The notes: generated by a model from the letters alone, not told the origin. A DNA stretch of 23,512 nt from Rickettsiaceae bacterium (GCA_030731565.1 JANQTT010000029.1:1-23512); one strand, 5' to 3'. Numbered from the stretch's first letter, positions 8,821-17,774 are shown. A program made the numbers and translations.

Positions 8821-8925
8821 TATAGTTGTTCAATTTAAATTTAATGCTTTAGCACGAGGAGCAAAGCCTATTATAATAGGTGAGCGACAAGCGACAAAGC
8901 ACAAAATTTAAAGTGAATAACTATA
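8821..8925. repeat. Inverted-repeat element, copy 2 of the dispersed family
   Basis: The left arm, starting TATAGTTGTTCAATTTAAA (8821-8842), and the right arm, ending GTGAATAACTATA (8904-8925), are 22-bp inverted repeats with two mismatches. The pairing continues inward through TGCTTT/AAAGCA. The core is AGCAAAG, then the perfect 14-bp palindrome CCTATTATAATAGG (8867-8880), then TGAGCGACAAGCGAC. The element fills the gap between the divergent SdhA-type and FKBP-like genes, so both promoters must lie in or very near it. Confidence 0.8.
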
Positions 8926-8961
8926 CTTATAGTGAATTAACATAAACCATACGCATAAACT

Positions 8962-10026
8962 ATGCAAAAAATTCTAACGCTGATTATTACAGCAGCTATA
9001 TTATACATGATATTTCAACATAGCGTTGGAAGAATAACTGTTCCAGAGCATTTAAAAGAAGTTCCAGAACAAGCGGAGCCAAAACAGGAAGAATCTAAAG
9101 AAACCCCTGTAACAGGCACCTTCCTTGAAAAAACACTATCAAGTGTAATGATTAACATTTTAAAAAGCGATGAAGGAAGGATGTTTATGGAAAGCATATT
9201 TCAACCTATGAATAAAACTGTTGCTGGATCCGGTAGTGGGTTCAAAATGAACAATGACAATTTTATTCAATCAATTTTTAAAATAAATAGTTTTGGAACA
9301 GGAGAACTAGGACCAGCATCATGTGGTCATATTGTAACTATTCACTATAAAATATTAAATAATCAGAATACTGTTATAGAAGATAAACTCGCTACGTTTC
9401 CTCTCGGATCTGAAAAAATAGCACCAGGCCTGGATGCTGTAATTGTTGGCATGAAAACCGGCGAAACTCGTAATGCAACTATTTCCAATAAATATTTTCA
9501 AGAAACTTCAAAAGACAGACCGAGCTCATTTAAAGTTAGCGTGCTTTTAAAAGAAATAGTACCACAAAATTTTATTGATGATAGCATGAAAATATTCGAT
9601 GACCAAATTGCATATCGTATTCCTTTAATGTGCGGAAATAAAGTAATTTACGATGCAAAGGTTACAAGGCTTAGTAACAACGAAGTAATTTATAGCTCAG
9701 AAAAAACTGGTGAGAAAATAGATATGAAAATTGGTAATTTAAATTATCCAATGATTTTTTCTCATGCTCTCCATAACAAAATACCAGTAGGTACAAGAAC
9801 TGTTATAGCTAAAGGCAAATTCTTCAAATCTTTTGCATCAAATAACAGCACCATTTTCCCAAACGAAATTCTACCAGAAGATGAATATTTCATGGTCGAA
9901 TTTTATAATTTCCACGACACAATCCTAACAAAACCTACAACATTCCCAGAAAGGAACCATGCACCTTCAAAAGGAGGGAAAATAGAAGCCGGTGACCTAC
10001 AAAAAATGCCCAATAGCGTTAATTAA
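8962..10026 (+). CDS. Membrane-anchored protein with two FKBP-like domains
   Basis: Predicted to be a peptidyl-prolyl isomerase or chaperone-like protein acting outside the inner membrane. The 354-residue product has one N-terminal hydrophobic segment (about 4-19) with no clear cleavage site. A linker rich in Glu, Pro and Lys follows (27-50). Domain 1 (about 112-200) follows the FKBP pattern: GTGELGPASCGHIVTIHYKI, then FPLGSEKIAPGLDAVIVGMKTGETRNATI. Domain 2 (about 217-317) is a weaker copy: CGNKVIYDAKVTRL, IGNLNYPMIFSHALHNKIPVGTRTVI and EDEYFMVEFYN. Several aromatic residues of the classical FKBP active site are not obvious, so enzyme activity is uncertain. It starts directly after repeat copy 2 and lacks a Shine-Dalgarno site. 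It is monocistronic, since the next genes are on the other strand. Confidence 0.6.
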   Translation: MQKILTLIITAAILYMIFQHSVGRITVPEHLKEVPEQAEPKQEESKETPVTGTFLEKTLSSVMINILKSDEGRMFMESIFQPMNKTVAGSGSGFKMNNDNFIQSIFKINSFGTGELGPASCGHIVTIHYKILNNQNTVIEDKLATFPLGSEKIAPGLDAVIVGMKTGETRNATISNKYFQETSKDRPSSFKVSVLLKEIVPQNFIDDSMKIFDDQIAYRIPLMCGNKVIYDAKVTRLSNNEVIYSSEKTGEKIDMKIGNLNYPMIFSHALHNKIPVGTRTVIAKGKFFKSFASNNSTIFPNEILPEDEYFMVEFYNFHDTILTKPTTFPERNHAPSKGGKIEAGDLQKMPNSVN

Positions 10027-10139
10027 TAGGTTTTGAAGTTTAAACTAGTTATAGCCTATATTAAAGTTAAACGGCTCACTAGGAAGCTAAATTAGTTATA
10101 AAGCAGCTTCAATGTTCTCAATTAACTTCTCCTACTGGG

Positions 10140-10519
10140 TCAAAATTCTTTTGATACACTATTGCGTTTTCTCCTAGAGAAGAAAAAAATGTAATTAAAA
10201 ACATCTACGTTTAAATCCTCTATTGTCTTTACGTTTGTTGAGTCTTCTATAAAAGATTCTTTTAGTTTAATTTCCTTACAAACACCATTTAAATATAAAG
10301 GATTCTGATAAATTAAATTATTTATACGTTCAATTAACTTATCAGTATAATTTTTATTAATATTTAATTGTACGCAACCGTCTTGCAATTCTTTAGGCGA
10401 AAGTTTTTATAACGCTTTAACAAATCTAATATCATACACACTAACTCTTCGTTTTTTGTCTCATATTTATTTTGTATGAAATTTATAACCGACTTAATAT
10501 TTTGAAAATATATTATTTA
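10140..10519 (-). pseudogene. Frameshifted remnant of an unidentified gene
   Basis: On the minus strand two consecutive coding-like frames meet near 10405. The first (about 10519-10405) reads NIKSVINFIQNKYETKNEEL and then VCMILDLLKRYKN. The second (10409-10140) reads LSPKELQDGCVQLNINKNY and ends RKRNSVSKEF. Joined by one frameshift they look like a single protein of about 120 residues. The second frame on its own starts only at TTG 10388 with no ribosome-binding site. The upstream end is interrupted by the transposon-like element at 10519-10643. I do not recognise the family. Confidence 0.45.
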
Positions 10520-10643
10520 GGGCTCTGGTGCAAAATTTGATTTTTCCAAATTTTATAGTAGCAATTTTAAGAAAAACAAAGAATTTTTATACTATATAGA
10601 GTAGCAAGTAATGATCTTAAAAAAAAATTTGCAACAGAGCCCC
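10519..10643. mobile_element. MITE-like element with IS6-type terminal repeats
   Basis: The left end GGGCTCTGGTGCAAAATTT (10519-10537) and the right end, which reads GGGGCTCTGTTGCAAATTT inward from 10643, are terminal inverted repeats. GGCTCTGTTGCAAA is very close to the ends of IS6-family elements (IS26: GGCACTGTTGCAAA). The interior (about 85 bp) is AT-rich and has no transposase. The 10-bp direct repeat ATTATTTAGG flanks it at 10511-10520 and 10645-10654, consistent with target duplication, although the left copy overlaps the first two G of the end. It needs a transposase supplied elsewhere. Confidence 0.7.
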
Positions 10644-10675
10644 AATTATTTAGGAAGTGTTTCAAATTTTTGGGT

Positions 10676-11662
10676 TTAATACTCACTTACTTCTAAAAAG
10701 TTACCTAAGAGATCGCTTTGTTCTATTTTCCAGCCATTATCTTTAAATGATTTTAGTAAACTATCTTGGCCTAATATATGAGATGCTCCGACACAAACCA
10801 ACATGTCTGAAGGGTAGTTTTCTAAATATGCTTGAAGTTTACTAAACCAATTTTCATTACGTTCTTGTACAAAACTATCTTTTTCGGGTTTTAAAGTACC
10901 GGATAAGTAACTTTTAATCACTTCAATTTGCCCAGGCTTCATTAAAATGCCCCCATTTTCCATTAAGCATTCTAAATCTTCAATAAATTCTTGGTTAAAT
11001 TTATTGAAAGGCAAGCTAAGAAGCTCATTTTGATTTTCTTCCCATGATTCAAGGTAAAGAACGTCTTTGTTACTATTAGTAAATTCTTCTATGATACTAG
11101 AATCCATAGGTTTCGTTTTACTCATACTTAATTGCTCGATAGTTGCTACCAGTATTTGCGGCGAGATTCTAGATAATATAGTTTCTAATAAATTGGGAGA
11201 TCTATAATTTTCTAGAAAAGCATCGCTAATAATATAATTAATGACTTGTTGGTGCATTATTGGTAGTTCTTCATACCACTCAAAAGTATTAATTTGATTA
11301 AAGTTTTGCGCGTTATCAGATTGTTCTAGTTCATCTTCATTTTCATCATCACCTGAGCATTCACTGATAAGTACTTTGCAATTGAATAAAATATCTTGTA
11401 CGGCTTTAGGAAAAGTATCTAATGGTAATATATGACATGTTCCAATAATTACAAAAGAATAATGTTCATGAGAAAGTTTATATATATGTTGTTTTTCGGT
11501 TTGAGCGACGCTTAAAAGAGTGCTTTTAAGCGTATGTTTAAATTTCAAAAGACCATATACATCCGATAAATCTTTAAGCCTTAAGTCTCTTTTTTGAGTT
11601 TCAAATGAATCTTTTAAAACTAGCGATTTATCTTCAAAATTATCTGTAGTATTTTCCTTCAT
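10676..11662 (-). CDS. TraB/GumN (Tiki-like) family protein
   Basis: Members of this family share a metalloprotease-like fold related to the eukaryotic Wnt-cleaving Tiki proteins; bacterial function is largely unknown. Counting from the upstream in-frame TTG (11668, 330 residues), the signatures are: VIIGTCHILP (73-82), matching the N-terminal GTxH motif; a Glu in ISECSG (103); PMDSSIIEEF (187-196) and YLESWEENQNE (205-215), matching the GxD and LExxxEQ motifs; and QERNENW (268-274) with VCVGASHILG (291-300), matching the C-terminal ERN and GxxHLxG motifs. I choose ATG 11662 as start (328 residues). There is no signal peptide, unlike many GumN-type proteins, so it is cytosolic or exported by another route. 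The neighbours are gene remnants, so context does not help. No Shine-Dalgarno site is seen. Confidence 0.75.
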   Translation of the reverse strand: MKENTTDNFEDKSLVLKDSFETQKRDLRLKDLSDVYGLLKFKHTLKSTLLSVAQTEKQHIYKLSHEHYSFVIIGTCHILPLDTFPKAVQDILFNCKVLISECSGDDENEDELEQSDNAQNFNQINTFEWYEELPIMHQQVINYIISDAFLENYRSPNLLETILSRISPQILVATIEQLSMSKTKPMDSSIIEEFTNSNKDVLYLESWEENQNELLSLPFNKFNQEFIEDLECLMENGGILMKPGQIEVIKSYLSGTLKPEKDSFVQERNENWFSKLQAYLENYPSDMLVCVGASHILGQDSLLKSFKDNGWKIEQSDLLGNFLEVSEY

Positions 11663-11775
11663 AGCCAATATATTGTTAATTTGGTGATAGCACTATAATA
11701 TATTTTAATTAAATTGTAAAGATAGAGATTAATAATGTTAATTATTGAATAATCCTATACAAAAAAAACGATCGT

Positions 11776-11958
11776 TTATCGGAGAAACATGTTAACAGTG
11801 CCATAAAAGCATTCAAAATGTATAAGAAAACTCGTTACGAAAAACAATATATATAAACTTTCTAATGAACAGTATTTATCATATTCATAATCCTTAAGAG
11901 GGGTTTTTCTTTTCTCTAAACCAACCTCTTCTCTTGCTTTGTTAAGTTCCTCTGTTAA
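11776..11958 (-). pseudogene. Probable gene fragment without a start
   Basis: A 60-codon minus-strand frame reads TEELNKAREEVGLEKRKTPL and then KDYEYDKYCSLESLYI. The composition is clearly protein-like for about 35 residues and then becomes hydrophobic and less convincing. It has no usable start: the only Met is four residues from the end, and a stop lies just upstream at 11959-11961. It overlaps an imperfect hairpin (AAGAGG...CCTCTT, 11896-11930). I read it as the decayed remains of a gene in the otherwise empty 11669-12075 interval. Family not recognised. Confidence 0.35.
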
Positions 11959-12075
11959 TTAATATTATTAAATCATTATATCAACAAATATTAATATTTA
12001 AATCAATTATATCATGTAAAAGATTCATTTTTAAGCAAGAAAAAGAGCTAATGATTACTTAATATTAAAAAAATA

Positions 12076-14934
12076 TTATTTCAAATACTTTCTTAAGTAT
12101 CTTCCTGTATAACTTTCCTCGCACGCTGCAACTGCTTCAGGCGTTCCTTCGACCACTATCCTTCCACCTTTATCTCCTCCTTCTGGACCAATGTCTATTA
12201 TGTAGTCTGAAGTTTTAATTACATCCATATTATGTTCAATTACAACAACGGTATTACCTTTATTAACGAGCTTATGAAGAACTGACAAAAGCTTTTTAAT
12301 ATCATCAACATGAAGGCCTGTGGTTGGTTCGTCAAGTATATACAAAGTTTTACCAGTTGAGCGTTTGGAAAGCTCTTTTGCCAGCTTCACTCGCTGAGCT
12401 TCACCGCCGGATAAAGTAGTCGCAGACTGGCCAATTTTGATATACCCAAGCCCTACTTCATTAAGGGTTAATAGCTTTTCATGTATTGCTGGAACTTTTT
12501 CGAAAAATTTTGCTGCGTCTTCCACTGTCATACCCAAGACTTCTGCAATATTTTTACCATTATATTTCACTTCTAATGTCTCGCGGTTATATCTTTGTCC
12601 ATTACATACGTCGCAATTCACATAAACATCTGGCAAAAAGTGCATTTCAATTTTAATTAAACCATCGCCCTGGCAAGCCTCACAACGTCCACCTTTTACG
12701 TTAAATGAGAACCGCCCAACCTTGTAACCACGAATTTTTGATTCCGGAAGCTCAGTAAACCAGTCACGAATTGGTGTAAATGCACCAGTATATGTTGCTG
12801 GATTTGACCTAGGCGTTCTTCCGATTGGAGATTGGTTAATATCAATAATTTTATCAATATGCTCTAATCCTTTAATTGTATCATACTTGCCTGGATAAAT
12901 TTTTGTTTTAGGCTCAAGCTGTTTCAGCGCCGCTTGATAGAATGTATTGATAATTAAGCTTGATTTACCTCCTCCTGAAACACCAGTCACTGAAATAAAC
13001 GTACCCAGTTTAACTGTTATTGAAAGGTTTTGTAGATTATTTTCCCTTGCTCCTGTTAGTACGATTTCCTTTCCTTCGTGTCCGGTTCTAATTTTATCTG
13101 GAACTGGAATGGATAACTTACCACTTAAATATTGGCCAGTAATACTATGTTCTGATTTTTTAATTTCTGCTGGTGTTCCCTGCGCTATGATTCTGCCCCC
13201 ATGAATTCCTGCACCAGGCCCCACATCTATAATATGTTCTGACTCAAGCATAGTTTCGTCATCATGCTCAACGACAATAACTGTATTACCAAGGTCTCTC
13301 AGGTTTTTTAAAGTTGCAATTAGGCGAGAATTATCCCTCTGGTGCAAACCTATAGACGGTTCGTCAAGTACATAAAGCACTCCACTAAGTCCGCAACCGA
13401 TCTGAGATGCTAAACGAATCCTTTGACTTTCTCCCCCAGAAAGAGTGCCAGATTCGCGTGATAGACTCAAATATTCTAAGCCAACATTATTTAGAAACTT
13501 TAGTCTTTCTTGTATTTCTTTAACAACACGTTTTGCTATTAATTGCTGCTTGCTACTGAGTTTATCATTTATACCCTCAAACCACTCGAGAGCTTCAAAA
13601 ATAGTTTTCTTTGAGATTTTGCCAATATGCAAACCATCAATTTTTACACATAATGATTCTTTCTTAAGCCTGTAACCTTCACATACAGAACAATTATGTT
13701 TTGATTTAAACCTATTAAGCTCCTCACGCATCCATACTGTATCAACTTTACGTAGTTTTTCCTCTAGACTAGGTATAATTCCAGCGAATGACTGTTCAAT
13801 AATTTCCGTTTTATGGTCATCTCTATATTCAAATTTGATTTCTTCATCTCCAGAGCCATAAAATAAAATTTCTTTCACTTTATCAGATAGTTCCGAAAAT
13901 GGAGTAGTTAGTTTGAATTTATAATGTTTTGCAAGCGACTCTAGAGTATCTACAAAAAACTTAGAAGAAGATTTGCTCCAAGGTATTATTGCTCCATTTT
14001 TAATACTTAATCCCTCATCTGGAACAATAAGGCTTTTATCAAAAAAAGATTCTTTACCTATTCCCTCGCACGACGGGCAAGCTCCAAATGGACTATTGAA
14101 TGAAAAAATTCTTGGCTCAATCTCTTCTATTTGAAAACCAGATTCAGGACATGAATATTTTTCCGACAATGTTATTCTGTCCCCATTTTTATAACTAGTA
14201 CCGTGCTTAGCTGGAAGATCAACAATATCAATATATGTTATACCTTCACCTATAAGCAAAGAAGCCTCTAAACTCTCAGCAACCCTATTGCCTAAAGAAT
14301 CGGATATAACTAAACGATCGATAACTACATCGAGGTTATGCTTCTTATTTTTATCAATCTTTGGAAGTTCATCTAGTTCGCACAACTCACCATTAAGAAA
14401 TAATCGTTGATATCCATGCTTTTTTAAATTAGCTATTTCACGACGAAATTCTCCCTTTTGCCCTCGTACCATCGGAGATAAAATATATATCTTTGTTCCT
14501 TCAGGCAAAGAGTTTACAATATCTACCATCTCTGAAATAGATTGGCTCTTAATAGGAAGTCCAGTAGCCGGAGAATATGGAACACCAACTCTTGCATAGA
14601 ATAATCTTAAATAATCGTATATTTCCGTAATAGTACCGACAGTAGAACGTGGATTCTTAGAGGTAGTTTTCTGGTCTATTGCAATTGCTGGGGATAAACC
14701 AGAAATTGATTCTACATTTGGCTTGTTTTGTAAATGTAAGAACTGTCTGGCATAAGAAGATAAACTCTCAACATAACGCCTTTGCCCCTCGGCATAAATT
14801 GTATCAAATGCAAGAGAAGACTTGCCAGAACCACTAAGTCCAGTAATTACAATGAACTTATTTCTTGGAATATCAACATTGACATTCTTTAGATTGTGTT
14901 CTTTAGCTCCGCGTACTTTTATATATTCTTGCAT
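12076..14934 (-). CDS. uvrA: UvrABC system protein A
   Basis: UvrA is the damage-sensing ATPase of nucleotide excision repair; it loads UvrB at lesions. The 952-residue product has two ABC ATPase modules. The first has Walker [10 protein letters not shown] (32-40) and signature [12 protein letters not shown]. The second has Walker [10 protein letters not shown] (about 640) and signature [12 protein letters not shown]. The C-terminal zinc module has CEACQGDG and CDVCNGQR. In the first zinc module the pair that reads CPxC in E. coli is CPESGF here, so one Cys is Ser; I recall this variant from alphaproteobacteria, so it is probably not damage. Length is standard. The gene is divergent from ssb, with its own promoter 40 bp upstream. 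Confidence 0.98.
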   Translation of the reverse strand: MQEYIKVRGAKEHNLKNVNVDIPRNKFIVITGLSGSGKSSLAFDTIYAEGQRRYVESLSSYARQFLHLQNKPNVESISGLSPAIAIDQKTTSKNPRSTVGTITEIYDYLRLFYARVGVPYSPATGLPIKSQSISEMVDIVNSLPEGTKIYILSPMVRGQKGEFRREIANLKKHGYQRLFLNGELCELDELPKIDKNKKHNLDVVIDRLVISDSLGNRVAESLEASLLIGEGITYIDIVDLPAKHGTSYKNGDRITLSEKYSCPESGFQIEEIEPRIFSFNSPFGACPSCEGIGKESFFDKSLIVPDEGLSIKNGAIIPWSKSSSKFFVDTLESLAKHYKFKLTTPFSELSDKVKEILFYGSGDEEIKFEYRDDHKTEIIEQSFAGIIPSLEEKLRKVDTVWMREELNRFKSKHNCSVCEGYRLKKESLCVKIDGLHIGKISKKTIFEALEWFEGINDKLSSKQQLIAKRVVKEIQERLKFLNNVGLEYLSLSRESGTLSGGESQRIRLASQIGCGLSGVLYVLDEPSIGLHQRDNSRLIATLKNLRDLGNTVIVVEHDDETMLESEHIIDVGPGAGIHGGRIIAQGTPAEIKKSEHSITGQYLSGKLSIPVPDKIRTGHEGKEIVLTGARENNLQNLSITVKLGTFISVTGVSGGGKSSLIINTFYQAALKQLEPKTKIYPGKYDTIKGLEHIDKIIDINQSPIGRTPRSNPATYTGAFTPIRDWFTELPESKIRGYKVGRFSFNVKGGRCEACQGDGLIKIEMHFLPDVYVNCDVCNGQRYNRETLEVKYNGKNIAEVLGMTVEDAAKFFEKVPAIHEKLLTLNEVGLGYIKIGQSATTLSGGEAQRVKLAKELSKRSTGKTLYILDEPTTGLHVDDIKKLLSVLHKLVNKGNTVVVIEHNMDVIKTSDYIIDIGPEGGDKGGRIVVEGTPEAVAACEESYTGRYLRKYLK

Positions 14935-14972
14935 AAAAAATCTATTGTAATATGAAAAAACTGATGCAAAGT

Positions 14973-15002
14973 ATTATAGTGTCCAAAAACTTATCATTGC
15001 AA
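14973..15002 (-). promoter_or_regulatory. Promoter of uvrA
   Basis: On the minus strand, TTGCAA (complement of 14997-15002) is followed after 18 bases by a perfect TATAAT (complement of 14973-14978). Transcription would start about 32 bases before the uvrA ATG. I see no LexA-type operator in this gap. The divergent ssb promoter must lie between here and 15095 but is not clear. Confidence 0.65.
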
Positions 15003-15095
15003 CAGTAAATTTCATTATATTTTTGTTTAACCCGTCGATAAGATATGCTATAGCTTGTAATTGTATTTTAAAAACTAATACGGTATCTAGTATAT

Positions 15096-15533
15096 ATGGC
15101 AGGAAGTTTAAATAAAGTAATCCTCATTGGAAATCTTGGTCGTGACCCGGAAATCAGAACCACCAATGATGGCAGAGAAATAGCTAACCTAAATATTGCG
15201 ACAAGCGAAAGCTGGAAAGATAAAATAACAGGCGAAAGAAAAGACAAAACAGAATGGCATAGAGTTGTATGTTTTAGTGAAGGTTTAGTCCGAGTAATCA
15301 AAAACTATGTAAAAAAGGGAAGTAAACTATATATCGAAGGTCAACTCCAAACTAGAAAGTGGGTCGATAGCGATAACCAAGAAAAATATACCACAGAAGT
15401 GGTTTTGCAAAACTTTAATTCGAGTTTAATCCTACTTGACTCTAAAGGCGAATCCCTAACGAATCAACCTAATAGCCAAGCTAACAACCCAACCTTTGAT
15501 AATAGCGATTTAGATGATGAAATTCCTTTCTAA
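15096..15533 (+). CDS. ssb: Single-stranded DNA-binding protein
   Basis: SSB coats single-stranded DNA in replication, repair and recombination, and recruits partners through its acidic C-terminal tip. The 145-residue product has the OB fold (about 1-112): [20 protein letters not shown] at the N-terminus, then TEWHRVVCF and [14 protein letters not shown] short polar linker rich in Asn and Gln follows, then the partner-binding tip DLDDEIPF. The whole sequence is very Rickettsia-like. The codons for the tip overlap the start of the next gene by 20 bp. Confidence 0.98.
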   Translation: MAGSLNKVILIGNLGRDPEIRTTNDGREIANLNIATSESWKDKITGERKDKTEWHRVVCFSEGLVRVIKNYVKKGSKLYIEGQLQTRKWVDSDNQEKYTTEVVLQNFNSSLILLDSKGESLTNQPNSQANNPTFDNSDLDDEIPF

Positions 15534-16338
15534 TATTATATTACTAGCTATCATTGCTCTAACATTGCAAAGTTGTCAAACCATAACTTATGGCCAAAAC
15601 CCTGCTACAATCGGAGAACTTTATGGGTTTCAAAAAGTTCTTGTTAAAGGCGGAGATTTTTGGCTAACAACTTACCAAAAAATTACTAATGAGCATAAGC
15701 CTTATGTTTTTTATATAGAAGGCGATGGGGCCGCATTTAATGGTAAATACTTAGTCTCTAGAAATCCTACGCCAAGAAGACAGATGCTAATTAAGCTTGC
15801 TGCTATGGATGACCGTCCAAATGTTGTTTATATTGGCAGACCTTGTCAGTATACTCCTATGGACCTTAACCCTAAGTGCCGTATGCAGTATTGGACTGAT
15901 AAAAGGTTATCAGATGATTCCGTACAATCTATGAATGATGTAATAAATAGTATTAATAATAACCAAAAATTTAGTTTGGTAGGATTCTCGGGCGGCGGGG
16001 GCATCGCAGTTTTGATTGCAGCTAGAAATTATATGACTAAAGATATTATAACGATTGGCGGCAATCTAGATCATGTTGCTTTTACCACGCATCATAATGT
16101 AACCCCAATGCTTGGTTCATTAAACCCTATAGATTATGCACAGCAAGTAAAGAACATTCCGCAACTACATATTTCAGGTGGAAAGGATACAATAATTCCA
16201 CCATTTATTGCAGATAAATTTGTTCAAAAAGCATCAAGTTTATGCGTTAAGCAACAAATATTTAAAGATATTTCACACAACCACGGGTGGGAGAAAGTCT
16301 GGGAGTACATATATAATCAGCCTGTTAGATGTTATTAA
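15514..16338 (+). CDS. Lipoprotein with an alpha/beta-hydrolase fold
   Basis: The 274-residue product has a lipoprotein signal peptide (MMKFL, a hydrophobic core, then lipobox LQSC with C21), so it should be lipid-anchored in the envelope. The mature part resembles alpha/beta hydrolases: [10 protein letters not shown] (68-77), nucleophile elbow GFSGGGG (157-163, Ser159), a candidate acid in [10 protein letters not shown] (Asp225), and a candidate base in DISHNHGW (His255 or His257). The substrate is unknown; the family includes esterases, lipases and thioesterases. The start overlaps the last 20 bp of ssb, in another frame, and there is no Shine-Dalgarno site, so it is probably translated by coupling to ssb. 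ATG 15517 is an equally possible start. Confidence 0.75.
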   Translation: MMKFLSNIILLAIIALTLQSCQTITYGQNPATIGELYGFQKVLVKGGDFWLTTYQKITNEHKPYVFYIEGDGAAFNGKYLVSRNPTPRRQMLIKLAAMDDRPNVVYIGRPCQYTPMDLNPKCRMQYWTDKRLSDDSVQSMNDVINSINNNQKFSLVGFSGGGGIAVLIAARNYMTKDIITIGGNLDHVAFTTHHNVTPMLGSLNPIDYAQQVKNIPQLHISGGKDTIIPPFIADKFVQKASSLCVKQQIFKDISHNHGWEKVWEYIYNQPVRCY

Positions 16339-16433
16339 TATATGCTAATTGGTCTAGTAATTTATGTATAATAGGTACAAGTTAACTTAATAAATTAATG
16401 GCATGAATTTCTTGCCTATAAAAAAGGATAATT

Positions 16434-17120
16434 ATGACTAAAATTCCAGAAAAGAAAAACTTTAAATACTACAATTTAATTTCATTTGCTTTTGTTATCT
16501 GTCTAGTTACCGCAAATTTAGCAGCAACAAAATTAGTACAGTTTGGCTCTCTTACTGTTCCCGGAGGAATAATAATCTTTCCACTATTATATGTGATAAA
16601 CGATATCCTCACAGAAGTTTACGGCTTTTCGGCAAGTAGGCGCGTAATTTGGGTAGCATTATATTGCAATTTATTCATGACAGTTATTCTATCTATTGTT
16701 GTAAAATTACCGCCCAGCGATCATTCACATACGCATGAAGAATTTGCAACGATCTTCGCTCTTACGCCAAAAATATTCTTGGCATCACTCTCAAGCTATT
16801 TCATTGGTGAACTCCTAAACGCCTCTGCAATATCAACTCTTAAAATCATGCTTGAAGGTCGCAACTTCGCTTTCCGCGCAATCCTCAGCACTTGCGTTGG
16901 GGCCTTTGTTGAGACCGCAATATTTGCAAGCATTGCATTTGGTGCATTCTTACCAGTATCGCAATTGCTATCAATGATTTTCACGATGACAGCGCTTAAA
17001 GTAACATACGAATTAATAGTTTTACCATTTACTGTACGCATCACTACTTTCCTTAAAAAGTCTGAGGGTATAGATTCGTTTGAAAGACCTTCTTGGCGCG
17101 GTGTATTAGGTTTAGGATAA
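16434..17120 (+). CDS. yhhQ: Queuosine-precursor transporter, YhhQ/VUT family
   Basis: This inner-membrane protein family (DUF165/VUT) imports precursors of the modified tRNA base queuosine. The 228-residue product has about six hydrophobic segments. It carries the family signature PGGIIIFPLLYVINDILTEVYG (consensus ITDILTEVYG) and a charged amphipathic C-terminus. Intracellular bacteria that do not make queuosine fully depend on such salvage. AAAAAAGGAT lies just before ATG 16434, a good ribosome-binding site. The leader just upstream forms a small hairpin with an A-rich tail that includes this site. It is 95 bp downstream of the lipoprotein hydrolase gene. Confidence 0.88.
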   Translation: MTKIPEKKNFKYYNLISFAFVICLVTANLAATKLVQFGSLTVPGGIIIFPLLYVINDILTEVYGFSASRRVIWVALYCNLFMTVILSIVVKLPPSDHSHTHEEFATIFALTPKIFLASLSSYFIGELLNASAISTLKIMLEGRNFAFRAILSTCVGAFVETAIFASIAFGAFLPVSQLLSMIFTMTALKVTYELIVLPFTVRITTFLKKSEGIDSFERPSWRGVLGLG

Positions 17121-17134
17121 ATTTCAGAACATTC

Positions 17135-17205
17135 ATTGTAGTAAATTTCAGTTACATTAAGGAGATTTTATTAAAAATTTCTAATTAAACTGAATTTATT
17201 ACAAT
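17135..17205. repeat. Imperfect inverted repeat downstream of yhhQ
   Basis: ATTGTAGTAAATTTCAGTTA (from 17135) and the reverse complement of 17182-17205 (ATTGTAATAAATTCAGTTTA) match with a few mismatches or gaps. Together they form a long AT-rich hairpin with a loop of about 23 nt. It lies 15 bp after the yhhQ stop and may limit read-through. It has no T-run, so it is not a clear intrinsic terminator. Confidence 0.45.
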
Positions 17206-17262
17206 ACTATTTTCCAGATTAAATAGTATAATAGGTAAGCGAAAAGTAACAGTACACTAAAT
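17205..17262. repeat. Internally deleted copy of the dispersed inverted-repeat family
   Basis: TTTTCCAGATTAAATAGTA (17210-17228) matches the left arm of the copy at 19009-19113 (TTTTCAGGTTAAATAGTA). It is joined directly to TAATAGGTAAGCGAAAAGTAAC, the right half of the family core. The segment of about 25 bases that separates these parts in the full copy is missing. An 8-bp hairpin, TACTATTT/AAATAGTA (17205-17228), is formed by the left part. Confidence 0.6.
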
Positions 17263-17297
17263 TTCTTTACCGCTAAAATCCATTAAACCCCAACACC

Positions 17298-17570
17298 TTA
17301 TAAGTCAGGATCCTCACTATTTCCAAATGTAATAGCCAATTTAGTATAATATTTAATAATTTCTAGTTGAGGTGGATTTTTGTATATTAAACGTAAATCA
17401 TCTAATAGTGTATATGCTTTAATTGGATCAGCTTCTATTGCATATTGCAGTGCATTTTTTCCAACTTGATCGAAAATAAATGGATCAGCCCCGTTTGCTA
17501 TTAACTTATACATATCTGTTATCTTGCCTGACTTAGCTAAGTTAGTTAAATCCTTTTGTTTATCATCCAT
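17298..17570 (-). CDS. Small ankyrin-repeat-like protein
   Basis: The 90-residue product from ATG 17570 reads KDLTNLAKSGKITDMYKLIA, then NGADPFIFDQVGKNALQYAI. This fits one and a half ankyrin repeats (helix, GADP turn, NALQYAI helix). The C-terminal half is helical and unassigned. The frame is open upstream to 17666, but AGAGGA lies about 4 bases before ATG 17570, and the extra residues (MYQVSNICLKCFEC...) do not look coding. Ankyrin proteins usually mediate protein binding and are frequent in host-associated Rickettsiales. This one has no signal peptide and may be a shortened relic of a longer repeat protein. Confidence 0.6.
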   Translation of the reverse strand: MDDKQKDLTNLAKSGKITDMYKLIANGADPFIFDQVGKNALQYAIEADPIKAYTLLDDLRLIYKNPPQLEIIKYYTKLAITFGNSEDPDL

Positions 17571-17774
17571 TTTATCCTCTTTGATATAATAAATTGCTTT
17601 AAGGTACAGTATTTTAACAGATTGACATTCAAAGCATTTCAGACAGATGTTTGAAACTTGATACATTACCTATAAATGCCAGCATGCGGAATGCTGCTTT
17701 AGAATACAGGATTATAAATTTATAAAAAATCAGCTGTTTTACTTATCATTCTCTCTTACTCCTTATAACTCAAA
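17571..17774. other. Intergenic region, no gene seen
   Basis: The region between the ankyrin-like gene and the putative RNA holds no coding-like frame. It contains one short hairpin, CAGCAT-GCGGA-ATGCTG (17680-17696), with no T-run. A promoter for the ankyrin-like gene must lie at about 17580-17660 but is not clear. Confidence 0.4.

Noticed and set aside
10083..10110. Hairpin GAAGCT/AGCTTC as terminator of the FKBP-like gene
   Set aside because: The stem is short (6 bp), the loop is 16 nt and there is no T-run after it.
10140..10388. Independent 82-residue gene
   Set aside because: It has only a TTG start without a ribosome-binding site, and coding sequence continues upstream in another frame, so it is treated as part of a pseudogene.
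17571..17666. N-terminal extension of the ankyrin-like protein
   Set aside because: AGAGGA stands directly before ATG 17570, and the upstream residues are Cys- and Tyr-rich without coding character.
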